Both the position numbers and the translations under genes were made by a program. From assembly GCF_004006175.1 (NCBI RefSeq), contig NZ_CP033221.1, positions 1 through 64,000 on the forward strand: 64,000 nt of DNA, given 5' to 3'. The notes under the pieces were generated by a model, which ran no database searches, was not told the DNA's origin, and worked only from the letters and a program-made list of their open reading frames with translations. Below, one piece after another: positions 35,602-44,938 of the stretch; the first letter of the stretch is position 1; every line of letters starts with the position of its first letter. Source of the DNA: Parasedimentitalea marina. GTDB taxonomy: Bacteria > Pseudomonadota > Alphaproteobacteria > Rhodobacterales > Rhodobacteraceae.

Positions 35602-37259
35602 TCAGGCAGCGACCGCCGGATTGCGGTAAGGCTGGCGATCCAAATAACCGCAGACAGAGAAGTCTGGACAACGCACGCGTATTCTTTCAGCTGTCCGCGC
35701 AGCACCAGACAGATCACTATTCATTGCTTGGTCCGAGCAGGGCGTTACATACGCATCAAAATAGTCGGGGTCGATGCGGATCGCCTCCTCGGCTGCAGGT
35801 ATAGACAGTTCAATTTTTCCGGCGTCGCGAAAGGCCATGGCCAAATTGCCGACCATGGTTGGCGGTTGTTGCATCCGCACTGCCATTCCTTCCCGGATAT
35901 GTTTAATACGCCTGTTGGGGTCTCCGGAATAAGTTTCCGTCTGGCCGAGCTTGCTCAGCGCGAAGGGGCCACTGGAACGGAAGGCTACGCCAGTACGGCC
36001 AAATGCCATTGCTTCGCCGTGCTTGCGTTCAGCAAAGCAAATTGCTCCCATCACCGCATGGGCGAGCCCGTTGTTGCCCACATCGATCGCAACACCACGG
36101 CGGGCCCAGCGTTGAGCTTCCGCCAAGGCATATTCCCGCGACGGCACCCAGTTCTGAATCGCTGCCATATAGTTGAGAAATGCCAAATAACACGGCCCGA
36201 TGGCGACGTCCGGGTTCGCTTCGGCCAGAGCTTCGAAATACGGAGTGGACGCAAAACAATCGTGCCGCGTCTATTGATAGCGGTGATTGATCCCTCGCAG
36301 CAAATGCTCCCAAGCATTCGGGCTGTCGAGCCCAGCAGTGAAATCCCGAGCAATATGACCACCAGTCAACTTTATGCTGACAGCGCTCACAATCCGCATC
36401 GCGATTTCGTCCTGAAGCGCGAAGACGTCCGTCACATCCCGATCATAGGTTTCTGCGAGAATTATCGCGCCGGACTGGAGGTCAGAAACCTGTACGCTGA
36501 GCCTCAGATGGTCCCCTGATTTCTGGACTGCGCCTTCGATGGCGTATTGCACAGGCATTGACAAAGAAGATGCCAGACAATTGCACCAGTAAAGTCTGTA
36601 TGCCCAACGAGATTCCATCCGCCACAAACCCGGTCTCTGTGTCCCAATTGAGGTTGCGAAACGGTAGGATGGCCAATGCAGGAAGACCGGCGGCAGCGTC
36701 TGAGCCTGATGCTACGATGCTTTGGCGTGGTTCGGTTTTTGGTCCCGCGCAGCCAGTAGGCACGCACCGGCCTCTCAATATTCTTCGACGCCATGTCTTC
36801 CGCCACGAGCCCGAGGTGCGATCTGGCCTGTTGGTAGGCCGACCCAGAAAGGCAGATGCCACCTGGGTCGGCCAAACCCTCTAGGCGCGCAGCGATGTTG
36901 ATGCCGTCTCCGAAAATATCTTCACCATCTGCGATTATATCCCCGAGATTAATGCCTATGCGGAATTCCATTTGTCGTTCCGGTGGTACGTCGGCATTTC
37001 ACCGGGCCATTCCGCTCTGAAATTCGAGGCTGAAGGCCACTGCTTCGACTACGCTAGGGAACTCCGACAACAACCCGTCACCCATCAATTTGACGATGCG
37101 TCCACAATGGTCAGAAATAATGTCGTCGATGAACTCGCTCCGGTGGGCACGCAAAACCGCGAGCATACCTTCCTCATCTATGCCCATCAGACGTGAGTAG
37201 CCCGCTACATCCGCGGAAACGATCGCTGCGAGACGGCGAGAAGTCGGAGAATTTTTCAT
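35602..37259 (-). pseudogene. Class III adenylate/guanylate cyclase with TPR-like C-terminus, multiply frameshifted
   Basis: Read from 37259 downward: an N-terminal cyclase half (RRLAAIVSADVAGYSRLMG, IVKLMGDGLLSEF) ends at a stop at 36999. The second cyclase half continues in another frame (FRIGINLGDIIADGEDIFGD, INIAARLEGLADPGGI). A linker with LAILPFRNLNWD and VADGI, then YAIEGAVQKSGDHLRLSVQ and FALQDEIAMRIV follow in further frames. The last block (36186-35602) is a TPR-like region. At least three frame changes separate parts that form one protein in typical Rhizobiales and Rhodobacterales cyclases. Metal-binding Asp residues survive, but no complete product can be made. Confidence 0.75.
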
Positions 37260-37921
37260 GGTGCGCCAGTCCCTCCTTCAATCAGAACGGAAGGTAACTT
37301 GAAACGCTCCAGACGTCCAATTACGTATGCTTTAAGGCAATCGAGCGAGTAAGTTCAAACTCGCAGATATATGGGTGTTTCTGACCATCCTTCGATTTGT
37401 TACGTCGGATCAATGGCAGTTTTCTGCGTTTTCATGCCGAGTTGTGTGCAGTACAGAATCCGGGGATATGGGCTCAGAGCCGATTTGCAGCGTCGCTGAA
37501 AGAAACCCAGCTTCACGAATGTCTGAATGTCGGCTTCCTACGTTTATTCATTCTTGGATCGCGCAGGTGGAGAAATCACTCTTTCCACCCATCAGGTTGA
37601 AATGTACCTGGTGCGGAAATTGGGCCATTTCGCTCTACCATCACTGTCAAGAAAGGCCATTTGCGGCCTTTCACGTCATTGGCCAGCTCCACAGTGCAGC
37701 TTCCGCAATGCTGACGTTCAGCAATCTATCGATATTTTGGAGCGAAAGACGTCTGAGGGCGGCATTTGCTGCCCAAATCGGCGACTGAGAATCTAAGAAG
37801 GGTTTTCTGCACACAACCCAATTCGACCCCAGCCTGTGAAAGCATGCTAACCGAATTCCCCAACATCCATAGCATAATGGATCGGGGTTATTACAAATCC
37901 CTGTGGCACCCACACAAGCCC
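37260..37921. other. 662-bp stretch without a recognisable gene; one strong hairpin
   Basis: No frame here shows a family I recognise, and the open frames lack ribosome-binding sites. The clearest structure is the inverted repeat GAAAGGCC-ATTTGC-GGCCTTTC at 37651-37672, which could be a terminator or a palindromic repeat unit. The region lies between a pseudogene and the 3' end of the nitrilase-family gene, so it is probably decayed sequence. Confidence 0.5.
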
Positions 37922-38770
37922 CTATCTTGCAATCAATTCGATCCGATAGTCTTCGAGCCTGTCCTCCAGAAATGTATAGTCACGCCGGGCTTTGCGTTGG
38001 ACTTCGCGATCTAGTGTAATTATTTTGAACTCTTCGGATGTCTGGGCAAATTCCAATGGGGGGGTGCTTTCATCTTGCCATGGCAAACAAAACAGAGAGT
38101 TGCCGTAAGTCGCGCCCGCGCGGTTCAGCGACAGAAAGAAAACTTGGTTTTCCAATGCGCGTGCAATTGCAAATGGGTGCCATGTGTGGAAGCTCGTGTC
38201 CCGATAATAGGCCCCACAATGCAAGATTGCGTCCACGTTCTGATCGACCACCAAGGTGCGTGAAAGTTCAGGAATGCGGATGTCATAACAGATAATGGGC
38301 GCAAGTCGGAAACCCTTTATCTCAAACAAAAACAAGTGATTTCCACGGTTGAAGTATTCTTTCTCCATTGACGCGCCATACTGTGCCAGATGGATTTTAT
38401 CGTAGTGCCCAACCAGTTGCCCGTCTGGGCCGACAACCGCCGCGCAAATAAATGGCCCCCCCTCGCCAGCACGGGCGAACCCATAGGATATGTAAACACC
38501 GCATTCGATCGCGACTTTGCGCCAAGCCTGAAATGAGGCACCGTCCAGTGGTTCCGCAATTTCATCCAGTTTTGAGAACGTGTCCCGCGAGTAGTCGATG
38601 CTAGAAAGTTCTGGAAGTACCACAAGATCCACGGTTTTGGCTGATGCGTCCAGATTAGCCAAAACCTTCGTAACCGATGTCAACAGATGTGCGTCGCGCT
38701 CGGCCACAGTTGTCATTGCTGGAATGTCGATCTGGCAAGCCAACAGTGTAAGCGTTTCAGATTTGGGCAT
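37922..38770 (-). CDS. Carbon-nitrogen hydrolase (nitrilase superfamily)
   Basis: A 282-residue nitrilase-superfamily amidase with the full catalytic triad: Glu in VVLPELSS, Lys in HYDKIHL and Cys in PIICYDIRIPE. Length and sequence style fit the N-carbamoyl or omega-amidase branches, with no signal peptide. The frame is intact although every neighbour is damaged. It starts 3 bp after an RpiR-regulator remnant on the same strand, so the two were probably one operon. It may now lack its original regulation and transport partner. Confidence 0.85.
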   Translation of the reverse strand: MPKSETLTLLACQIDIPAMTTVAERDAHLLTSVTKVLANLDASAKTVDLVVLPELSSIDYSRDTFSKLDEIAEPLDGASFQAWRKVAIECGVYISYGFARAGEGGPFICAAVVGPDGQLVGHYDKIHLAQYGASMEKEYFNRGNHLFLFEIKGFRLAPIICYDIRIPELSRTLVVDQNVDAILHCGAYYRDTSFHTWHPFAIARALENQVFFLSLNRAGATYGNSLFCLPWQDESTPPLEFAQTSEEFKIITLDREVQRKARRDYTFLEDRLEDYRIELIAR

Positions 38771-38773
38771 GAC

Positions 38774-39030
38774 TTAAACTTTCTTATTGTTCCAGTATTC
38801 GTTCATTCTCAAGCGATCGGCCTCAATCCTTTCGATCCGTGTAATCGTATCCTTTGGCTGATTGATAGTGAAAAAACCAAGCAACGCTTCGCTGAGAACA
38901 GTGGTGCCCACATAGCTCTCAATAAAGAGCGGACTGCGGTTGGTGGCTAGCAGCACCCGGTCAGTTTCCAACGCAATGGGTGATGCCGGACTGTCGGTGA
39001 GCGCAATAACCGTTGCGCCGCAGTGTCAGC
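38774..39030 (-). pseudogene. MurR/RpiR-family regulator remnant (C-terminal SIS part)
   Basis: The minus frame encodes GATVIALTDSPASPIALETD followed by VLLATNRSPLFIESYVGTTV and a charged tail ending EYWNNKKV. This is the C-terminal third of an RpiR-type SIS domain, in frame back to about 39030, beyond which no similarity is seen. The N-terminal helix-turn-helix is lost. It is a different member from the remnant at 34.05 kb. It lies directly upstream of the nitrilase-family gene. Confidence 0.7.
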
Positions 39031-39294
39031 TCTTTTAGTCGTTCATTTCGTGCGGTGTTTCCTATGGCAATTCTGTCTCCCTGCGTGAGGCGGAAGCCTG
39101 CGATAACATGTGTATGTTACACTTGTGGCGTAAATTTTCACATGTGAGAACTCTTTGATAGCTAATTCGAGACTTCGTGGGGCCGGGAGAGTAGCCGCAG
39201 TCTGGATCTCCCCCCCTTTGATATTTATCGGCTTAGCAAAAAAGGTTGGCGCAATCATTTTGCTTACGGGTACCTCAGTTACCTGCGTACCAAA

Positions 39295-39430
39295 TTACAG
39301 CAACGGTGCCGGCGGCAGCGTAATGATGGCCATGCCAAGGTTAACACCCAGAATAATGAGCGGCCTAAAGAGCGCCGGCGTGGCCTGACGAAACTGCAAT
39401 TTGAACTGTAGCATGAATTTCTCATTCGCT
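39295..39430 (-). pseudogene. TRAP large permease (DctM) scrap with internal deletion
   Basis: The minus frame reads QATPALFRPLIILG followed directly by VNLGMAIITLPPAPLL and a stop. In the intact DctM at 28.8-30.1 kb the corresponding segments are AMPLIILG and TNLGMGLITPPTAPIL, separated by about 150 residues. The scrap therefore looks like a DctM that lost its middle and its C-terminus. Together with the RpiR remnant and nitrilase gene it suggests a former TRAP-linked catabolic operon. Confidence 0.5.
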
Positions 39431-39763
39431 CTGACCGTTCGCCAAACACCAAACGGCACTGACGCAGAGCCTCCCTGCCGGCATCACATTCTTGGGAACC
39501 GCATTGCTGGCGGCCCCATACCCACCTAACAAGATGTTTACATTTATTATATTGGTTAGAAATTTAACAAATGGTATAGATCACAACGTACTTGCATACC
39601 GAAGGCACGCGTTCAAAATACGACCCCCTTACCCAAGAAGAAACTTTCCTCGGCAGTATATTCTCGTATTAATGTTTTAATACAGAAATTTAAGTGAAGT
39701 TCACGGGGTGCATGTTCTGTAGTGTTCGGCTGCTCGAAGGATTTTATTGTATGGATCTGAGAG
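39431..39763. other. 333-bp AT-rich stretch without a recognisable gene
   Basis: The sequence is noticeably more AT-rich than its surroundings, with runs such as TTTATTATATTGGTTAG. No frame resembles a known family. It lies between the DctM scrap and the 3' end of the RpiR regulator gene, and probably holds decayed sequence and the regulator's transcript end. Confidence 0.45.
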
Positions 39764-40663
39764 CTATTTTCGGTGGATCTTAGGAACCCTGGCTTTCCAG
39801 TAAGCCCCCGAATCTTCGCGCAGGGATTCATAGCTAGAAATCCGGTTCTGTGCCTCTTTTCCACCCTGACTGACCAAATGAAAGAGCAAACTATCCAGAA
39901 CCACCATCGCCCCGGCGAAACAGCTAAAGTGATGCAGGGACTGCAAAGAAACCTTCAAAAACAGGTCCACCTTGATATTAGGGGCGATCAGTTCAGAATC
40001 CGAAATTAGTATCACCCTTGTTCCATTGCGCTTGGCCAGCCGAAGGGCCGCTATTGTCTCGGCGCTATAAGGTGGAAAGGTAATCGCCAAAAGCACATCT
40101 TCTTTTCCAACTGTAATCATCTCATCAACCGGACTGCCCATATGGCGAGGGATCAGATGCAAGTTCGGAAGTGCCATACGGCCGACATAGTGAAAATAAT
40201 AAGCCAAGGAGTAAGTGGCGCGCGTTGCGGTGACATAAGCATTCCTCGCTTCGATCAACATGGCCACTGCGGCGTCAGCCTTTTCCGCGGACAGAAAGCG
40301 AAGTGATTGCATTACGACGTCGACTTCATTTCGTACCGTCCGGGCATGGGCATGCCCAAAGGTACCTTTTTCAGACAGCCGGTCGATCCATCCCTCTCCA
40401 CTGGACGCGTCATACCGTGCCACAAGCGACGCACGGAATGGTTCACGCAATTCGTCAAAGCTGGTGAAGCCCAGATGAATTGCAAGTCTTACCAATGAGT
40501 TCGAACTGACACCCATTTTCTCCGCACTGTCCCGGATGGTATCCATGCCAAACTCATTGCCATTGTCGACTATGTATTTGGCGGCTTGCTGTAAACGGGG
40601 TGGAAGGCTGTCGACCTCTGCTACCAGACGTCGTGAAATGTCGGATTTCAGGTTCGGGTTCAT
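39764..40663 (-). CDS. MurR/RpiR-family transcriptional regulator
   Basis: A full-length 299-residue regulator: an N-terminal HTH_6 domain (about residues 1-80, with DSAEKMGVSSNSLVRLAIHL) and a C-terminal SIS domain (about residues 125-250, with YSLAYYFHYVGRMALPN, DVLLAITFPPYSAETIAALR in parts, and VILISDSE). It is divergent from the enoyl-CoA hydratase/acyl-CoA synthetase operon, with 98 bp between starts, and is likely its repressor. SIS domains normally bind phosphosugars, but RpiR members next to acyl-CoA genes may sense CoA- or acid-type ligands. Confidence 0.88.
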   Translation of the reverse strand: MNPNLKSDISRRLVAEVDSLPPRLQQAAKYIVDNGNEFGMDTIRDSAEKMGVSSNSLVRLAIHLGFTSFDELREPFRASLVARYDASSGEGWIDRLSEKGTFGHAHARTVRNEVDVVMQSLRFLSAEKADAAVAMLIEARNAYVTATRATYSLAYYFHYVGRMALPNLHLIPRHMGSPVDEMITVGKEDVLLAITFPPYSAETIAALRLAKRNGTRVILISDSELIAPNIKVDLFLKVSLQSLHHFSCFAGAMVVLDSLLFHLVSQGGKEAQNRISSYESLREDSGAYWKARVPKIHRK

Positions 40664-40679
40664 GTGTCACCCCATAAAG

Positions 40680-40689
40680 AACATATGTT
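40680..40689. promoter_or_regulatory. Short palindrome in the divergent RpiR/hydratase promoter
   Basis: AACATATGTT is a perfect 10-bp palindrome in the 98-bp divergent region, and TTGTCCAATTGTCC further on (about 40732-40745) is a tandem half-site. Either could be an RpiR operator; no stronger signal is seen. Confidence 0.25.
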
Positions 40690-40761
40690 TTTGAAAACTA
40701 AATCGAAGGGTATGTGTTTTTTCTCTACTTGTCCAATTGTCCAGAGACGAGAGGGAACTCC

Positions 40762-41544
40762 ATGACCTATGAAACCATTATCTATAGTAAATCGGGCCCA
40801 ACGGCCGAAATCCGATTCAACCGTCCACACAGGCTGAATGCAGTGGTGTCCAAATTTTACTCAGACATTTTGTCTGCGCTGACTGAAGCGGAACAAGATA
40901 GAGATGTGCGCACGGTTGTGCTGACCGGTGAAGGAAGGGCCTTCTGTGTCGGGGCGGACATGAAAGAACACGGTTCTGGAACCCGCACTGAGCTGGAAAA
41001 GCGGGAGTACTTACAGCGGAGTAATGACGTTTGCGAACGGATCTACAAATTTCCTAAACCTATCATTGCTGCAGTGAATGGCTTTGCATTGGGAGCAGGC
41101 GCCGAGATGTCCTGTTCGGCAGATTTCATTGTAATGAAGCAAAGCGCCCAGATTGGTTTCCCGGAGATCTCAATTGGAACCCACGTTGGCGGCGGCATCA
41201 CGGAAATTCTACCTCGTTTAGTTGGCTTGGCCAAAGCGAAAGAGTTGATCATGACGGGATGTCGCATAGACGGGACCGAAGCTGTCAGGATTGGTCTCGC
41301 CACACGTGCTTTCAGCGATAATACCTTTGAGACAGAAGTCGCTGAATTTGCCCGTGAGATAGGCAGCAAGGCCCCGTATTCCTTACGCTTTGCCAAAGAG
41401 AATCTGAATGATGCACACCGAAATTACGATGCACGTTTGATCACCGAGCTCGATGCCTTGCGCACCTGCATGCTGACCGAAGATTGGCAAGAAGGCGTCA
41501 ATGCCTTCGCAGAAAAACGCTCCCCAGTTTTTACGGGCAAGTAA
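40762..41544 (+). CDS. Enoyl-CoA hydratase/isomerase family protein
   Basis: A 260-residue crotonase with the oxyanion-hole segments GRAFCVGADMKEH and AAVNGFALGAGAEMSCSADF and the catalytic-Glu region IGFPEISIGTHVGGG. The ATG at 40762 has a GAGGGA box; an in-frame upstream extension is not conserved. It is the first gene of an operon with an NDP-forming acyl-CoA synthetase and a damaged second crotonase. Substrate unknown. Confidence 0.88.
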   Translation: MTYETIIYSKSGPTAEIRFNRPHRLNAVVSKFYSDILSALTEAEQDRDVRTVVLTGEGRAFCVGADMKEHGSGTRTELEKREYLQRSNDVCERIYKFPKPIIAAVNGFALGAGAEMSCSADFIVMKQSAQIGFPEISIGTHVGGGITEILPRLVGLAKAKELIMTGCRIDGTEAVRIGLATRAFSDNTFETEVAEFAREIGSKAPYSLRFAKENLNDAHRNYDARLITELDALRTCMLTEDWQEGVNAFAEKRSPVFTGK

Positions 41545-41560
41545 TCAAGAGGATCACCTG

Positions 41561-43705
41561 ATGACCACTGCATTGAACACTATTTTGAAAGCACGCTCTG
41601 TTGCGATTATTGGCGCGTCCAACGATCCGTCAAAACGCGGCAATCAGGCGATCCGCAAGCTGCACGCGGACGGATATGAAGGGGCGATATATCCCATCAA
41701 TCCGAAAGCGTCCGAAATCTTAGGCTTCAAAACATACACCTCCGTGCTTCATGTGGACGCGGATATTGATCTGGCTTTGATCTGCACACCCGCCAAAAGC
41801 CTGCCTGACATTCTTGATCAATGTGGCACCAAAAATATTCCCGGCGCAGTGGTTCTGGCAGCGGGCTTCACCGAAGCGGAGCCTGATGGCCAGGCCATCG
41901 CAGAAGCAACACTGCAGGCCGCGCAAAAGAATAATGTTCGAGTTATTGGTCCAAATACCAATGGCTTGTTCAACCTGCACAATAAGATGAACTTGGTAGG
42001 TGTCCAAGACGTAGAACCCGGCAATATCGGCATCTGTTCACAGTCGGGAAACATGATGCTGGCCTTAGCCACCGAAGCAAAACGGCGGGGAGGGCTTGGG
42101 TTTTCGTCCTATGTTGGGGTTGGCAATCAACTGGACCTTAACCTGGCCGATTACTTGCAATATTTCGGTGATGATGACGACACAAAGGCACCAGTTTTTT
42201 ACGTCGAAGGTTTTCAGGAAGGGCGTGCGTTTCTCGACACCTGCCGCAAGGTTACGCAGAAAAAACCGGTTATCATCTACAAATCTGGACGTACCGAAGC
42301 GGGTCAAGTTGCCGCAAGCTCGCATACAGGGTCACTCGCGTCGAGTTTTGCCCTAACCCGGGGATTGCTGAGACAAGCTGGAGCCACAGTTGTTGAACAG
42401 TCCGACAAAATTCTGTCAATCGCCGAAGGTTTGTCCAAATTGCCAGTCCCCAAAGGCGGCCGCGTCGCCATTCTGGCGGACGGCGGCGGCCATGCCACTG
42501 TGACGGTGGATGCTTTAGTTGATGCAGGCGTAGAGTTGGCTGAATTATCATCTGAGACCATTGCAAAACTGAGACAGTTATTGCCTGTCGCAGCCTCTTT
42601 GACCAATCCGGTCGACGTGGCGGGTGGCACAGATGAGGACCCCTCTGTTTGTGCTGACTGCGCCGACGTGATCCTAGCTGACAATAACGTCGATATTCTG
42701 ATGATCATTGGCATGTATGGCGGGTTTGCTGCCCGCTTTAACCCTGCCCTTCTGGGTAACGAGCTGGACACTTCGCAACGCATTTCTGAATTGTCGTCAA
42801 AATACGGCAAACCTCTTTTGGTTCAAAGCGTCTATGCGGCGTTGCGCACCAAGCCGATCGAGCTCCTGAAAGATGCCGGTGTTCCGGTATTTATCTGGCC
42901 TGAGCCCGCTGTGCGCTGTACATCCGAGCTCATCGCCTATGCAAACGCCCGTAGTCGCAATGCAGCGTCGCCACTTGTAATGCCTGATGGCCCAGTAGCC
43001 GAAGGCAAGTATATTCTGGCGAAGATCACACAAGAAAGTCGCGCGGCCTTTTACGAACATGAAGCCAAGGATTTGCTGGCAGCTTATGGCGTAAACGTAC
43101 CCGGACAGTTCTTGGCGCGCACCGAAGATGACTTGGCCAAAGTGGTCGAGGTTTTGGGCAATGGGCCGATGGCGATGAAGATTGTCAGCCATGATATTTT
43201 GCACAAATCCGATGCTGGTGGCGTCATGCTGAAGATCTCGGGTGAAGGCGCCATGCGATCCGCCTACAGAGAGATACTTGCCAATGCCCGCGCCTATAAT
43301 CCCGACGCCCATGTGCATGGGGTTCTGGTGGCGCCCATGGCCCAATCCGGTGTCGAGATCATCATTGGTGTGGTTCATGATCCAATGTTTGGCCCGGTGA
43401 TGATGTTTGGACTTGGTGGCATTTTTGTTGAGGTGTTGAAAGACGTGGCCTTTCGAGCCTTGCCAATGAGCCAAGCTGACGCACGTGAAATGATTGAAGA
43501 AATTCAATCCAGCAACATTCTAGACGGTGTTCGCGGTGGCGTGCCAGTCGACAAAACCAGCTTAGAGGACTTGATGATGAAAGTGTCTCAGCTGGCTCTT
43601 GCTCATCCCGAAATAAAAGAAATCGACTTAAATCCGGTGATTGTACGCAATGACGGCTACGACGTTGTTGATGCGCGTATGATCCTAAACTCAAAGGGCG
43701 ACTAA
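41561..43705 (+). CDS. Acyl-CoA synthetase, NDP-forming (acetate-CoA ligase family)
   Basis: A 714-residue single-chain enzyme with an N-terminal CoA-binding domain (SVAIIGASNDPSKRGNQ), the phosphohistidine loop SSHTGSLASS, and a C-terminal ATP-grasp domain (MKIVSHDILHKSDAGGV, VHDPMFGPVMMFGLGGIFVE in parts). The ATG at 41561 follows an AGAGGA box 16 bases after the hydratase stop. It would activate a carboxylic acid for the two crotonases. It is a paralogue of the enzyme at 7.2-9.3 kb, with clearly different sequence. Confidence 0.87.
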   Translation: MTTALNTILKARSVAIIGASNDPSKRGNQAIRKLHADGYEGAIYPINPKASEILGFKTYTSVLHVDADIDLALICTPAKSLPDILDQCGTKNIPGAVVLAAGFTEAEPDGQAIAEATLQAAQKNNVRVIGPNTNGLFNLHNKMNLVGVQDVEPGNIGICSQSGNMMLALATEAKRRGGLGFSSYVGVGNQLDLNLADYLQYFGDDDDTKAPVFYVEGFQEGRAFLDTCRKVTQKKPVIIYKSGRTEAGQVAASSHTGSLASSFALTRGLLRQAGATVVEQSDKILSIAEGLSKLPVPKGGRVAILADGGGHATVTVDALVDAGVELAELSSETIAKLRQLLPVAASLTNPVDVAGGTDEDPSVCADCADVILADNNVDILMIIGMYGGFAARFNPALLGNELDTSQRISELSSKYGKPLLVQSVYAALRTKPIELLKDAGVPVFIWPEPAVRCTSELIAYANARSRNAASPLVMPDGPVAEGKYILAKITQESRAAFYEHEAKDLLAAYGVNVPGQFLARTEDDLAKVVEVLGNGPMAMKIVSHDILHKSDAGGVMLKISGEGAMRSAYREILANARAYNPDAHVHGVLVAPMAQSGVEIIIGVVHDPMFGPVMMFGLGGIFVEVLKDVAFRALPMSQADAREMIEEIQSSNILDGVRGGVPVDKTSLEDLMMKVSQLALAHPEIKEIDLNPVIVRNDGYDVVDARMILNSKGD

Positions 43706-43706
43706 C

Positions 43707-44507
43707 ATGACCGACAAACTTTTGTACCAACAAGACGGTCATGTTGTGACCTTGACTTTCAACATGCCAAATACCCGCAACGCGCTGACAGATGCGGACA
43801 TGTGCACTGCAATTGTCTAGGCAATGCACCGCATCAATGCTGATCAATCTGTACGTTGTGCGATTGTAACAGGCGAAGGCAAAGCGTTTTCATCTGGCGG
43901 GAACCTCAAACATATGAAGGAAAAATCCTCGATCTTTGGCGGTGATGCAGTGGATGCCAAAGACAGCTACAAACGTGGCATTCAACGCGTCACCAAAGCT
44001 ATGTGGGAATGCGAAGTGCCACTGATCGCTGCGGTCAATGGCCCGGCCTATGGTGCAGGCTGCGACACGACTTGCCTGTGCGACATCCGTATTGCGTCGA
44101 CCCGTGCAACTTTTGCAGAAAACTTTGTGCGTGTGGGCCTGATTTCAGGTGATGGCGGTGCTTGGCTGCTGCCACGTCAAATTGGCTTGTCGCGCGCGGC
44201 TGAAATGACCTTTACCGCCGAACCTGTAAGTGCGCAAACAGCCCTGGAATGGGGTCTGGTTTCAAAAGTGGTAGAACCCGAAGCACTGCTGGATGAGGCA
44301 CTCGATTTAGCCGGTCGAATAGCGCTAAATCCACCTCGTCAGCTTCGGATGGCAAAACGGTTGCTGCGTGAAGGGCAAAACACCCGCCTTGATTCACTTC
44401 TGGAACTGGCCGCGGCCTATCAAGGTGCTTGTCACCAAACTGAGGATCACACTGAAGCAGTTGATTCATTGTTGGAAAGACGGCCCGCCAACTTCACCGG
44501 CAAGTAA
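43707..44507 (+). pseudogene. Enoyl-CoA hydratase with one in-frame nonsense codon
   Basis: A 266-codon crotonase frame starting at ATG 43707, one base after the synthetase stop. Everything is family-like (GEGKAFSSGGNLKHM, AAVNGPAYGAGCDTTC, LISGDGGAWLLP) except a TAG at 43818-43820, codon 38, where the family usually has a helix residue before MHRINADQSV. Restart at ATG 43824 would lose the first 39 residues, including the first beta strands, so activity is doubtful. It is otherwise undamaged, so the loss is recent, or the base is a sequencing error. Confidence 0.8.
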
Positions 44508-44938
44508 TCAGTCGACCAGAACATGCGAGCGCAATAACCCGCATGTATGAAAAGGACCATTGTTGACGAGGCCCTAACTCACCTGTTCTTTTTGAACGCA
44601 ATGGCAGCATTTTTGTTTTGACGCGGGGGTAAGGGCCGATGGAAGCTGGTGGATATGCCCCCTGAACAATGGCTGCTGCCTATCAGAAGACCCCGTGATC
44701 TTATCATACCCGCAGGCCATTTTTATCCGAATTTTCAGCCCCTGATTTTACGCTTTTCAGCAGTCGCAAAAGGTATAAATCATTGGTCCACAAACAACCT
44801 TTATTCCCAATAAAATAAGGGGTTTCCCTAGTGATATCAACCTCCATTCTGAGGTCCTAATTTTAGTCGAAAACCCTGTGGATTACCTAGCCTAAACCCT
44901 GTATCGAATCGGGCGAAACCAACTCTGGGAAACGCACA
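44508..44938. other. 431-bp intergenic region upstream of nadA
   Basis: No coding frame is recognisable. The last 200 bp are AT-rich and should hold the nadABC promoter. I see no clear NrtR or NadQ operator palindrome, and no terminator with a convincing T-run for the preceding operon. Confidence 0.45.

Noticed and set aside
37375..37788. 137-codon plus-strand frame in the 37.3-37.9 kb gap
   Set aside because: No recognisable domain, no ribosome-binding site, and it lies in a decayed region; overlapping frames of similar length exist in the same stretch.
26324..39688. Shared 16-mer TGTTTTAATACAGAAA at 26324-26339 and 39673-39688
   Set aside because: One exact AT-rich 16-mer match is about what chance gives in 64 kb, and the flanks do not match.
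43824..44507. Calling the hydratase from ATG 43824 as a shorter functional gene
   Set aside because: The 37 codons before the TAG match the crotonase N-terminus, so the shorter frame would lack part of the core fold.
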